Shown here: in pieces, positions 7,655 to 16,151 of the stretch
How the letters are laid out: the number at the start of each line of letters is the position of its first letter
How positions within the stretch are numbered: the stretch's first letter is position 1
NCBI GenBank assembly: GCA_041663485.1
Contig: JBAYMO010000009.1
Location: 1-43,854, forward strand
DNA from: 02-FULL-45-11b sp041663485
Lineage (GTDB): Bacteria > Patescibacteriota > Patescibacteriia > Buchananbacterales > UBA6539
DNA: 43,854 nt
Reading direction: 5' to 3'
The notes under the pieces: generated by a model
Database searches by the model: none
What the model was told of the DNA's origin: nothing
What the model saw: only the letters and a program-made list of their open reading frames with translations
Translations under genes and position numbers: made by a program

Positions 7655-7663
7655 ATTATACCA
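7655..7663 (-). promoter_or_regulatory. Internal extended -10 promoter before pilM
   Basis: Minus-strand TGGTATAAT (TG at 7663-7662, TATAAT at 7660-7655) in the 42-nt gap between the PilX-like gene and pilM. No clear -35. The predicted leader is about 10 nt. Confidence 0.5.
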
Positions 7664-7679
7664 GACTCGTCAATAATTT

Positions 7680-8888
7680 TTAATATTCTTCCTCCCAATG
7701 ATCAATTTGAATTAAAGGTGAGTTGGGATTATTGACTGGATCGGTGGCGTCTTCAATGTATTCTGGCGTGTAATTGATTACGATCGCGCCGCCGGCTGAA
7801 GTGATGCTTGAATCAAAACCGGCCACCGCGCCATTGATGGTAAAATCAGTTCCGGCGCTGGTTAAACTCAAGGTGCTGCCGGAATAAATCAAACCATCGG
7901 CTTTGACTTGGCCGCCAGCCGCCACAAAACTGACCGATTCCTCGGCCAAAAGGCCGGCGCCATAGGCACTGTTATAGTTAATTGTAAAATTTTGTCCGGC
8001 GCCAATAAAACTGAAACCGCCATTTACCACTAGAATGCCGTTAATGGTCATGTTTTTCCAAAGAACCGTGGCATCGCCATTGACAAAGGTTATGCCATTC
8101 AGAGTTGTATTGTTGGGTAAAAGAAAAAATTGGGTGGCGGTGTAGGTGGCGGTGGCTCGATTTTTCCAGGAGTTTGGGTCAGTAGAATCAAAGTCAACTT
8201 TTAGCATTTCTACCGTGGAAGTAGGCACGCTTTTTGTGCTGTTATTTAAAGTTAATTTGCCGCCGGCATTGACTTTTAAAACATTGCTGGATGAAACAAT
8301 GCCGTCATTGACTACTACTTCTGCTCCTTGAACTTTGAAAACCTGGTTTGAGTGGAGCCGGCCGCCATTGGATATTAAAACAATACCCGCGCCAGTAAAA
8401 GTAAAATTGCCGTTTTGCTGTGAGCCACGGCCGCCGGAGAAAGTGGAAAACGGCCAGGACGTGCCGCTGCCGTTGGGTTTTGAAATGTAAGATTTAACCA
8501 CTCGCTGCGCACTTCTTTCGCCGACGAGATAAGTGGAGGTTGAAATTACCCAAGCTTCACCGGGAGCCGTATTGACCACGCCGACTTGGTAGGAAGCACT
8601 GTTGTCATCAAAAACCTGGCTACGATTTATGTTATTTGATCCAAGATTCAAAGTACCGGCCACAAAAGCTTCGCGCGTGGTCGTGTTGTTTTGAATCTTC
8701 CAAAGCATGTCGTGAATGCCAGTTTCAGCGAGATAGTAATCTTTGGTAGCCGTCAGTTGGGCGTTGGAGATTTTACTTTCCGAAGTCGCGCTGGAAATTA
8801 AATAAGAGCCGACGATGAGCAAAGAAACCAAAACCAGCACTGAGGTGATTAAGACAAAACCGGATTGATTGTTTTTGAATTTAGGCAT
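7680..8888 (-). CDS. PilX-like prepilin-type protein with large repetitive C-terminal domain
   Basis: 402 residues. The N-terminus (QSGFVLITSVLVLVSLLIVG) has a prepilin-like Gly-Phe junction and hydrophobic helix but lacks the Glu at +5 of true pilins. DYYLAETGIHDML at about 50-62 is the PilX-type N-domain motif. From about 150 the chain is built of short Gly/Asn/Thr/Ser-rich strands (repeats of the type xxxNGGxxxF, VxVNGG, LTLNN), suggesting a beta-helix or beta-solenoid exposed on the pilus. It ends in an acidic tail, HWEEEY. It lies 1 nt from the pilin gene upstream. A minor pilin or adhesin role is likely; the target is unknown. Confidence 0.7.
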   Translation of the reverse strand: MPKFKNNQSGFVLITSVLVLVSLLIVGSYLISSATSESKISNAQLTATKDYYLAETGIHDMLWKIQNNTTTREAFVAGTLNLGSNNINRSQVFDDNSASYQVGVVNTAPGEAWVISTSTYLVGERSAQRVVKSYISKPNGSGTSWPFSTFSGGRGSQQNGNFTFTGAGIVLISNGGRLHSNQVFKVQGAEVVVNDGIVSSSNVLKVNAGGKLTLNNSTKSVPTSTVEMLKVDFDSTDPNSWKNRATATYTATQFFLLPNNTTLNGITFVNGDATVLWKNMTINGILVVNGGFSFIGAGQNFTINYNSAYGAGLLAEESVSFVAAGGQVKADGLIYSGSTLSLTSAGTDFTINGAVAGFDSSITSAGGAIVINYTPEYIEDATDPVNNPNSPLIQIDHWEEEY

Positions 8889-8889
8889 T

Positions 8890-9471
8890 CTAAATATTAC
8901 GGGGGTTGACCAAAGATTTAACTTTCATTTGGGTGCCGTTTTTCTTCATGATTAAATCAATATTAATATTGCCTTGGCCGTAAAAGTTTAGACCATCAAA
9001 ATATTCACCAATTATCTTTCCGGCCGGATCGTCATCAAGTGATTTGGGCGTGGGCGAACCAAAGGCATCGACATCGTTATAGTGAACATAAGTATTCGGG
9101 TCAGAATCAAAATAGTAGGCCGTGGTTTGTTTTAGCAGCTGGCTATTTGATAAATAATATCTGATGTAAGTAATTTGGGTAATGTCGTGGCCGTCTTGAA
9201 AAACCAATTCGTGCTGGACAGTCTGACTATTTGAATCATCAATCGGCAAGCTGGTAACAATTTGTTTGGCTTGTCTGATTTCTCTGGACATTAAATCAAG
9301 AGCCACGCGCGAATTCTGAATCAATTCGGCCTTGGTGTTGGCGCTTTTTATGGATTTTTGACTCAAAAGAAAAATTGAAGAAATTAAAATAATAATTAAA
9401 ACCATAATGACGGTTGAAATTATTACTTCCGTTAGGGTAAATCCCGAATTTTTTTGTAGCCGAACATTCAT
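8890..9471 (-). CDS. Prepilin-like protein (PilW/PulJ type)
   Basis: 193 residues with a class-III signal: short basic leader, then SG|FTLTEVIISTVIMVLI, with Glu at +5 of the mature chain. The motif RVALDLMSREIRQAK just after the membrane helix is typical of PilW/PulJ minor pseudopilins. Probably part of the priming tip complex with the neighbouring pilin genes. It is tightly packed, 6 nt after the previous gene. The prepilin peptidase needed to process it is not in this window. Confidence 0.85.
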   Translation of the reverse strand: MNVRLQKNSGFTLTEVIISTVIMVLIIILISSIFLLSQKSIKSANTKAELIQNSRVALDLMSREIRQAKQIVTSLPIDDSNSQTVQHELVFQDGHDITQITYIRYYLSNSQLLKQTTAYYFDSDPNTYVHYNDVDAFGSPTPKSLDDDPAGKIIGEYFDGLNFYGQGNINIDLIMKKNGTQMKVKSLVNPRNI

Positions 9472-9477
9472 AAGAAA

Positions 9478-9903
9478 TTAAAAATCCGTTACCATTGATC
9501 TCAAAATTATTGATTTTTCCCGTGAGCCGATAGGCGATGGCCAAAAAACTGTAACCGTAATTTTTTTAAAACCGTGGTCGGTTTGGGTTTCGGCCAGATT
9601 GTTGTCAACATAGGCCACTTCGCTTTTTCTTTGATAATTGTATAAATAGTCAGTGGTGGTCGCCGCAAGACGATGTTTAGCTTCAATCGTGCCGATGTCA
9701 ATGCTGTCATAAGGTTCAGCTTGAATTTCTTCAATTTTGGCCATGGCTAAATCTGAAGCCGTGGATAAACTTTGTGAATCGCCGATTATTTTTTGGCTGA
9801 ATGGAAAAAATTGCGTTACCGCTAAAATACCAATTAACAAAATCGAGACGGCTACGACGGCTTCAATAATAGAAAATCCTTTTTTATTCGACGATTTGAA
9901 CAT
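9478..9903 (-). CDS. Prepilin-like protein (PilV/GspI type)
   Basis: 141 residues. Leader MFKSSNKKG, cleavage before FSIIEAVVAVSILLIG, Glu at +5. The region after the helix (SDLAMAKIEEIQAEPY) matches PilV/GspI minor pilins. The start overlaps the previous gene by 20 nt. Minor pilin of the tip complex by family and neighbourhood. Confidence 0.85.
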   Translation of the reverse strand: MFKSSNKKGFSIIEAVVAVSILLIGILAVTQFFPFSQKIIGDSQSLSTASDLAMAKIEEIQAEPYDSIDIGTIEAKHRLAATTTDYLYNYQRKSEVAYVDNNLAETQTDHGFKKITVTVFWPSPIGSREKSIILRSMVTDF

Positions 9904-10336
9904 ACCCGGAGGGTTTAATGCGTAAAGTGGATGTTTGATTGATGGTATTGGCTAAATAAATTTCGCCGGCTTCTACGACTCCGCCCGTGGAAATAAAATG
10001 AATGGTATTGTCAGTTATGCCCACCACTGAGCTGATCTTCGTTTCCGAATCCAATTTTACGTCCTTGATTACTTCGTCGGTGCCAGCGTTAATTATTTGG
10101 TAATGACTATTATCGTCTTGAGCAAAAAGTCTAACTAAAAAAATATTTTGCGTGGTAATCGCCAGCTGCTGAGCGTAGCGGATATTGGTGGCCAAAATGC
10201 GCGACTCGCCCCGAAGCTTTGAACCCTTTTGGTAATTAAGAAACGACGGCACGCTCACCAAAGTAATTAAAGTAATAATACCGATAACGGTTAGGGTCTC
10301 AATCAGTGATATGCCGGATTTTTTATATTCTTTCAT
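9884..10336 (-). CDS. Prepilin-like protein (FimT/GspH type)
   Basis: 150 residues from the ATG at 10336, giving MKEYKKSG|ISLIETLTVIGIITL, a class-III prepilin signal with Glu at +5. A longer frame start 63 nt upstream lies inside pilC and adds residues unlike a pilin leader. The C-terminal TLRIKPSGYVQIV strand pattern is that of GspH/FimT pseudopilins. It lies 4 nt after pilC. Confidence 0.85.
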   Translation of the reverse strand: MKEYKKSGISLIETLTVIGIITLITLVSVPSFLNYQKGSKLRGESRILATNIRYAQQLAITTQNIFLVRLFAQDDNSHYQIINAGTDEVIKDVKLDSETKISSVVGITDNTIHFISTGGVVEAGEIYLANTINQTSTLRIKPSGYVQIVE

Positions 10337-10340
10337 GTTT

Positions 10341-11432
10341 TTAAATACTTTGACCCAAGGTATACATAGGCAAAATGACAGCAATGGCCATGGCGCCAAC
10401 CGCTACACCTAAAATTATCATCAAAACCGGCTCCATAATTGAAGGCAAATTACTCATAGTTTGATTAACGCCTTCTTCATAAAAAATCGCTGACTCCTGC
10501 AAAATATTATCCAGTTCGCCGGTTTCTTCGCCAACGGAAATCATTTGTAATACCACGGGCGGAAAAAGCTTGGGGTAGGGAGCTAGCGAATCTTTAATGC
10601 TCACGCCTTTTTTTATTTTTTCTTGCGCCTCAACTAAAGCTTTTTTGTAAGCGACATTGCCTAAAACTTTTGAGGTAATCTCAAATGATGAAACGATGGG
10701 AATATCGGTTTTTAAAAGCGAGCTGATGGTGCGGCAGAATCTGGCTAAGTTTATTTGCCGGATAATTTTACCGACGATTGGAGTTTTAAGCAGTAGATAA
10801 TGAAAAACCGCTTTACCTTTGGGCGTAGCCGTGGCTCGCTGGAAAATAATGATGCCAATAATCAGTCCGACTAAAACGTATAGGCCGTTGGCTAAGAGAA
10901 AATCACTGATAAAAATTAAAATCCTGGTGGGTAAAGGCAAGTCGACGTTCATTTCTTTGAAGACGCCGGTCAAAGCGGGAATCACGTAAACGGCCATAAT
11001 AACGCCAATCGCGCCCATCATGACCACCACGATACTGGGGTAAATCATAGCGCCTCTGACTTTGGCGATTATTTCATGATCCTTTTTCATCTGCAAGTGC
11101 AATTCGTCCAGGACTTCTTCAAGCTTACCGGAAGTTTCCCCGGCTTTAACCATATTAATAAATAGTTCGCCAAAAACTTTCTGATATAGCTCTAAGCCTT
11201 TGGATAAAGTATTGCCCTTTTCCACCGCCGTCTGTAAGTCGGAAAGAATGATTTTTAAAGATTTTGATTCGGTCTGAGCGGACAGGGTTTTGAGTGCCAA
11301 AGCCATGGAAATGCCGGCTTTGAGCATGACGCCCAGCTGTTGAATAAAAAAAATCTTTAACGACAAAGAGATCTTTCGTGGCTTATTCAGCCAAATCATT
11401 ATTTTGGATGGTGATTTACCGTTTAGTTGCAT
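10341..11432 (-). CDS. pilC: Type IV pilus inner-membrane platform protein PilC/GspF
   Basis: 363 residues with two GspF repeats (about 25-150 and 228-350), each with the helical cytoplasmic block and the (K/V)AGExSGxLxxxL motif: VKAGETSGKLEEVLDEL in the first and SVGEETGELDNIL in the second. Three membrane segments are seen, near 130-155, 175-198 and 335-357. It is the platform on which PilB drives pilin insertion. It starts 8 nt after pilB. Confidence 0.94.
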   Translation of the reverse strand: MQLNGKSPSKIMIWLNKPRKISLSLKIFFIQQLGVMLKAGISMALALKTLSAQTESKSLKIILSDLQTAVEKGNTLSKGLELYQKVFGELFINMVKAGETSGKLEEVLDELHLQMKKDHEIIAKVRGAMIYPSIVVVMMGAIGVIMAVYVIPALTGVFKEMNVDLPLPTRILIFISDFLLANGLYVLVGLIIGIIIFQRATATPKGKAVFHYLLLKTPIVGKIIRQINLARFCRTISSLLKTDIPIVSSFEITSKVLGNVAYKKALVEAQEKIKKGVSIKDSLAPYPKLFPPVVLQMISVGEETGELDNILQESAIFYEEGVNQTMSNLPSIMEPVLMIILGVAVGAMAIAVILPMYTLGQSI

Positions 11433-11440
11433 TTAAAAAA

Positions 11441-13180
11441 TTATTCTTTAGTTACCCTGAGAATTTCTTCGATGGTGGTGATGCCATTTTTTGCTTTAAA
11501 AAATCCATCTTCCAAGATAGTGATCATGCCTTCGGCTTTGGCCGCTTCATAGATTTCTTTAGCTGAAGCGTCTTTTAAAATCAGTTCGCTGATTTTTGGG
11601 GTAATTTCCAATACCTCATAAATACCAATTCGACCCTTGTAACCGGAATTATTACATTTTTTGCAGCCTTTGCCGCGGTAAAAGAGAAGCGAGGTTTTGC
11701 TTTGCTTGGCTGTTACCATACCCTCGGTTTCCAAAGTTTTTATTACTGATTCAAGATTAACCTGTTTTTCTAGTTTGGAAATTTCTTCCTTGGTCAAAGT
11801 ATAACTTTCCATGCAGTCCTGACAAATTTTTCTTACTAAACGCTGGGCAATAATTAGATTGGTCGTTGAAGCAACCAAAAAAGAGGGGACGCCCATCTCG
11901 GTTAAGCGCGGCAGGGTGGTGGGAGCATCGTTGGTATGTAAAGTCGATAAAACCAAATGACCGGTTAAGGCGGCGTGAATGGCAATCTCGGCGGTTTCTT
12001 GGTCGCGAATTTCTCCGACCATGATAATATTCGGGTCTTGGCGCAGAAACGCTCTGAGGCCCGAGGCAAAAGTGTAGCCGATTTTTGTGTTAACTTGAGT
12101 TTGATTGAGCCCCGGAATACGATATTCGATCGGATCCTCAATGGTGGTAATATTGACCTCCGGCTTATTTAAGATATTTAAAATCGCATAAAGCGTGGTG
12201 CTTTTGCCGGAGCCGGTCGGGCCGGTAACTAAAATCAGACCGTGAGGTTTTTTAAAATTACTTTTAATTATTTCCAGAGGTATTTTTTGGAAACCAAGAT
12301 TATTCAAATCAATCAGACTGCTTTTTTCGTTTAAAACGCGCAAGACGACTTTTTCTCCATCATAAGTTGGAATAATGGAGACACGAAAAGATACTTTGTA
12401 GTCTTTAGTGGAAATTTTGAAACGGCTGTCTTGTGGCAGGCGGTGTTCGTCTATTTTAAGATTGGCCAGAATTTTAATTCTGGCCACCAGGCCGGCATGA
12501 ACCGATTTAGGCAGAGTCATGACATTTCTTAAAATTCCATCAATTCTATAACGCGCCACTACTTCTTTTTCCGTCGGTTCGATGTGAATATCGGAGGCAT
12601 TTTCAAAAATCGCGTATTCCAGCAGGGTATCGACGATTCTGATTACCGGTAAATCCTGAGCCAGTTCTTTAAGCTTGGTCTGGCCTTGAGGCTCGCTTTC
12701 TTTCTCTTTGCCGTCGCCGTCTTCTGTTAATTCTTTGAATTCCGCCTGCAAACCCTTGTGATAATTTTTCAGAGCCTCATTAATGGCGCCCGGGGTGGCT
12801 AAATAGATTTTTGTGGTCAAGCCGGTTTTTTTTCTTAAAAATTCAAAAATTTGCAGATCTTGCGGATTAAGCGAAGCAATTCTGAGCTCAAGATCGTTTT
12901 TTTCAAAGGCGACAATCTTGTGAGTGTTGGCAATTGGTTCGGGAATTAAAAAAAGGATATCTTTGCGGATATTCTTCGTGTCGAGGTTGATAAAAGGCAA
13001 CTCAAAGTATTGAGCCGCGGTCTGGTAGATATTTTCTTCGTTGAGGATTTTTTCGCCGATTAAGTATTCTTCCAGGCCCAGGTTTCTTTTTTTGGATTCT
13101 TGATCGTATAAATCCAGATCCTTTTTGGTCAGGGTGTTGGTTTCTTGCAAAATAGTAGAAAGCTGTTCTTGGCTAAACAT
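11441..13180 (-). CDS. pilB: Type IV pilus extension ATPase PilB/GspE
   Basis: 579 residues. An N-terminal MshEN-type domain covers about 1-145, then an acidic linker (150-168). In the RecA-like motor, Walker A is GPTGSGKST at 320-328, the Asp box TIEDPIEY is near 346, Walker B is IIMVGEIRD at 385-393, and the His box is LSTLHTNDAP. A tetracysteine zinc motif, Cys453/456 and Cys506/509, identifies the assembly rather than the retraction ATPase. No pilT is present in the window. First gene of the operon, behind an extended -10 promoter. Confidence 0.95.
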   Translation of the reverse strand: MFSQEQLSTILQETNTLTKKDLDLYDQESKKRNLGLEEYLIGEKILNEENIYQTAAQYFELPFINLDTKNIRKDILFLIPEPIANTHKIVAFEKNDLELRIASLNPQDLQIFEFLRKKTGLTTKIYLATPGAINEALKNYHKGLQAEFKELTEDGDGKEKESEPQGQTKLKELAQDLPVIRIVDTLLEYAIFENASDIHIEPTEKEVVARYRIDGILRNVMTLPKSVHAGLVARIKILANLKIDEHRLPQDSRFKISTKDYKVSFRVSIIPTYDGEKVVLRVLNEKSSLIDLNNLGFQKIPLEIIKSNFKKPHGLILVTGPTGSGKSTTLYAILNILNKPEVNITTIEDPIEYRIPGLNQTQVNTKIGYTFASGLRAFLRQDPNIIMVGEIRDQETAEIAIHAALTGHLVLSTLHTNDAPTTLPRLTEMGVPSFLVASTTNLIIAQRLVRKICQDCMESYTLTKEEISKLEKQVNLESVIKTLETEGMVTAKQSKTSLLFYRGKGCKKCNNSGYKGRIGIYEVLEITPKISELILKDASAKEIYEAAKAEGMITILEDGFFKAKNGITTIEEILRVTKE

Positions 13181-13213
13181 AATTTGTTACCATTTTATTG
13201 ACTTGATGACAAT

Positions 13214-13222
13214 ATTATAACA
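13214..13222 (-). promoter_or_regulatory. Extended -10 promoter of the pil operon
   Basis: Minus-strand TGTTATAAT (TG at 13222-13221, TATAAT at 13219-13214). The -35 is poor, as is usual with an extended -10. The leader before the pilB ATG is about 27 nt. Confidence 0.6.
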
Positions 13223-13253
13223 TAAACCTTTTTTTAATGGAAGTTTTTTAGAG

Positions 13254-13282
13254 TAGACAAAATCCGGATTTCCTACTAAAAT
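13254..13282 (+). promoter_or_regulatory. Promoter of the mraY operon
   Basis: TAGACA (13254-13259), 17-bp spacer, TAAAAT (13277-13282); each hexamer is 5/6 to consensus. It is divergent from the pil promoter in the same 131-bp gap. Confidence 0.65.
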
Positions 13283-13311
13283 TAGAAAGTAATCATTGGT
13301 TTGATTTATCT

Positions 13312-13686
13312 ATGTTCAAGTACGACAGTTATACTACTATTTTGATTAATTCCTTGTTTCGTGACCGCATCGTTAGGATGCTTTTTTTGCTGGCCTTATT
13401 AATTGATGTTCTGATTTGGTTTTTCTTGGGCTGGTCGGTCCGTGATTTGCCGGAATCGATTCCTCTTCATTATAACATTTATTATGGTATTGATTTGTAC
13501 GGCAATTGGTATGAGATTCTTTATTTGCCGGCCGTGGGTTTATTATTCTTGTCTATAAATTTTATCTTGGCGCTGTATTTGTACAGCCGGGAAAAAATTC
13601 TCAGCTACTTTTTAGCCGCGGTCAGTTTTTTGGGCTTATTTTTTTTGGCCTTGGCCGCGATTTTTATCACCTTAACCAATTATTGA
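13312..13686 (+). CDS. Small membrane protein, DUF1648-like
   Basis: 124 residues with about three membrane segments (about 22-41, 67-88, 95-121). Between the first two lies a stretch of the form LPESIPLHYNIYYGIDLYG, which resembles the DUF1648 signature (Pro, HxN, GxxDxxG). I do not know its function. It leads the mraY-murD-ftsW operon, with only 4 nt to mraY, so it is co-transcribed with lipid I/II synthesis and may act at the membrane. Confidence 0.65.
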   Translation: MFKYDSYTTILINSLFRDRIVRMLFLLALLIDVLIWFFLGWSVRDLPESIPLHYNIYYGIDLYGNWYEILYLPAVGLLFLSINFILALYLYSREKILSYFLAAVSFLGLFFLALAAIFITLTNY

Positions 13687-13690
13687 TTTT

Positions 13691-14731
13691 ATGATTAGTC
13701 TGCAGATCACCAAAGTTTTTCTTTTATCTACGGTTTCTTTTTTAGTCGCTTTGGCTTGGACGCCGTTTTTGACGCATCTGCTATATAAATATAATTTAGG
13801 CAAAGGAATCAGAGACGCCAAATCGGCACCGATTTTTGCTTTGATGCATCAAAAAAAAGCCGGTACGCCGGTGATGGGTGGAGTGTTGGTTTGGGTAACC
13901 ACTTTGTTTTTAATCACTGTGATTTCTATTCTAGCTAATTTTTTCGATGGCTTCTGGGGCCATTTGAATTTTTTATCCCGCAGTGAAACTCTTTTGCCTT
14001 TAGGCGCCCTGGTCAGTTCGGCTCTGATTGGCTTAGTGGATGATTTTGTTGATATTTGGCGGATCGGTAAAAATGGGGGTGGTTTAAGAATGCGTCATCG
14101 TTTTATCATCTATGGCGTCATTGCTCTAATTGGCGCTTTGTGGTTTTACTACAAACTCGGCTGGACGATTTTTTATATTCCTTTTTTAGGCAATATTGAT
14201 GTCGGCTGGTGGTATATTCCGATTTTTGTTTTTATTATTACCGCGACGGCTCACTCGGTTAATTTAACTGATGGGCTGGATGGTCTGGCCGGGGGCACGC
14301 TCTTGGCAGCTTTTGGGGCTTATGGCGCCATCGCTTTTGCCCAAGGCCGGTATGATTTGGCGACTTTTTGCGGCGTGATTAGCGGAGCGCTTTTGGCTTT
14401 TCTTTGGTTTAATATCAATCCCGCCAGATTTTTTATGGGTGATACCGGTTCAATGTCTTTGGGCGTTACTCTGGGCGTGATTGCCATGCTGACTAACTGC
14501 GCTTTACTATTGCCGATTATCGGTTTTGTTTTTGTGATTGAAACTATTTCGGTTTTAGTCCAAATGTTTTTTAAGAAAGTGTTGGGTAAAAAACTTTTTA
14601 TTTCCTCGCCCTTGCATCATCATCTCGAAGCCATTGGCTGGCCGGAACCAAAAATTGTCATGCGTTTTTGGGTCATTGCCGCTATTTCTTCGGTGGTCGG
14701 ACTAATTCTTTTTTTGATGGAAAAAATTTAG
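13691..14731 (+). CDS. mraY: Phospho-N-acetylmuramoyl-pentapeptide transferase MraY
   Basis: Transfers phospho-MurNAc-pentapeptide to undecaprenyl phosphate, forming lipid I at the membrane. 346 residues, ten predicted membrane segments. Conserved cytoplasmic motifs: GLVDDFVDI, HSVNLTDGLDGLAGG, FMGDTGSMSLG and the HHH motif in SPLHHHLEAIGWPE. Its product is used by MurG, encoded 3 kb downstream. Confidence 0.96.
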   Translation: MISLQITKVFLLSTVSFLVALAWTPFLTHLLYKYNLGKGIRDAKSAPIFALMHQKKAGTPVMGGVLVWVTTLFLITVISILANFFDGFWGHLNFLSRSETLLPLGALVSSALIGLVDDFVDIWRIGKNGGGLRMRHRFIIYGVIALIGALWFYYKLGWTIFYIPFLGNIDVGWWYIPIFVFIITATAHSVNLTDGLDGLAGGTLLAAFGAYGAIAFAQGRYDLATFCGVISGALLAFLWFNINPARFFMGDTGSMSLGVTLGVIAMLTNCALLLPIIGFVFVIETISVLVQMFFKKVLGKKLFISSPLHHHLEAIGWPEPKIVMRFWVIAAISSVVGLILFLMEKI

Positions 14732-14744
14732 CTTTTTAATATTC

Positions 14745-16148
14745 ATGTTAAACAATAATTTCAAATATAAAAATTTGAAGGTGACGGTTATGGGTTTAGG
14801 CTTGCATGGTGGCGGACTCTCAGCGGTTAATTGGCTAGTCAAGCAAGGCGCTAAGGTAACGGTTACTGATTTAAAAAACTCAAAGCAACTTGAGTCTTCT
14901 TTAAAAAAAATTAACTCAAAGAAAGTTAAATTGGTCTTGGGCGGTCATAAAAACCGTGATTTTACCGACGCGGATATGATTGTGCAAAATCCCGGTGTGC
15001 CCAGGGAATCGGAATTTTTAAAAATGGCCCAAGAGGCAGGCGTAGAAATTGAAAACGAAGCCAGCATATTTTTTAAAAATTGTCCGGCTAAAATTATCGG
15101 CGTAACCGGCACTAGAGGCAAATCAACTACCAGTACTTTAATTTATGAAATTTTAAGGCTTGGGAATAAGAAAGTTTGGTTGGCGGGCCAGCCACAAAAA
15201 CCCATGCTGGATATAATCGATCGGGTTAAAGCCGATGATTTGGTGGTTTTAGAGCTTTCCTCCTGGCAGCTGGAAGTTTTAGGCACACAAAGAATTTCAC
15301 CTCATATTGCCGTAGTAACGAATGTTTATCCGGATCATTTGAATCGTTATCGCAGTTTGGCTGACTATTCGGCGGCTAAAGAAAATATTTTTTTACATCA
15401 AAACCAAGACGATATTTGCGTTTTGAATTTAGATAATATCGACACTGGCAAAATGGGGAAAAAAGTTGTTAGCCATAGATTCTGGTTTTCTTTAAGAAGT
15501 TTTTCTGAACAAAATGGCAGCTTCGTGAGAAACCAAAAAATTTGGTTTCGCTTCAACGGCCAAGAAAAGCTAATTTGTTCGGTCGGTGATGTTAAACTAT
15601 CGGGTCAACATAATTTGAGTAATGTTTTGGCGGCTGTTGGCGTGAGCGGAATTTGTGGTTTGTCATCTGACAAAATAAAAAAAGCAGTCAATAAATTTTC
15701 TGGCTTGCCTTATCGCTTGGAATTAGTTAGAGATTTGCGAGGCATAAAGTATATCAATGACACGACGGCCACCACGCCTGACGGCACCATGGCGGCGCTG
15801 AAAGCTTTGGGTAATAACAAGATTATTTTGATTGCCGGTGGAGACTTTAAAAATATTCCCAATCAAAAATACGCGGAATTGGCGAAATTGATAAATAAAC
15901 ATTGTCAGGCGGTGATTTTGTTTTCCGGCCGGGGTAGCCAGCAATTAATTCCGTATCTGGTTAAATTAAAATTCAGACCCCTAATTACTGAAATTGATAA
16001 AATGACTAACGCTATCGCGTTGGCCAACAGTCTGGCTCAAAAATCAAATACTATTCTCTTGTCACCGGCTTGCGCTTCATTTAATTTGTTTATCAATGAA
16101 TATGATCGGGGTGATCAATTTAATCAAATTGTTAAAAGTTTGAAATAG
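14745..16148 (+). CDS. murD: UDP-N-acetylmuramoyl-alanine-D-glutamate ligase MurD
   Basis: Adds D-Glu to UDP-MurNAc-L-Ala. 467 residues: N-terminal Rossmann domain (VTVMGLGLHGGGLSAVNWL), central ATPase with P-loop GVTGTRGKSTTS, and a C-terminal domain with YINDTTATTPDGTMAAL and LLSPACASFNLF. The order mraY-murD-ftsW is that of the classical dcw cluster. It lies 13 nt after mraY and 3 nt before ftsW. Confidence 0.94.
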   Translation: MLNNNFKYKNLKVTVMGLGLHGGGLSAVNWLVKQGAKVTVTDLKNSKQLESSLKKINSKKVKLVLGGHKNRDFTDADMIVQNPGVPRESEFLKMAQEAGVEIENEASIFFKNCPAKIIGVTGTRGKSTTSTLIYEILRLGNKKVWLAGQPQKPMLDIIDRVKADDLVVLELSSWQLEVLGTQRISPHIAVVTNVYPDHLNRYRSLADYSAAKENIFLHQNQDDICVLNLDNIDTGKMGKKVVSHRFWFSLRSFSEQNGSFVRNQKIWFRFNGQEKLICSVGDVKLSGQHNLSNVLAAVGVSGICGLSSDKIKKAVNKFSGLPYRLELVRDLRGIKYINDTTATTPDGTMAALKALGNNKIILIAGGDFKNIPNQKYAELAKLINKHCQAVILFSGRGSQQLIPYLVKLKFRPLITEIDKMTNAIALANSLAQKSNTILLSPACASFNLFINEYDRGDQFNQIVKSLK

Positions 16149-16151
16149 TAA

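Noticed and set aside
5195..13180. Type II secretion system instead of type IV pilus
   Set aside because: PilM, PilN and PilO are present together and no secretin or GspL/M genes are seen; gene order is that of a pilus operon.
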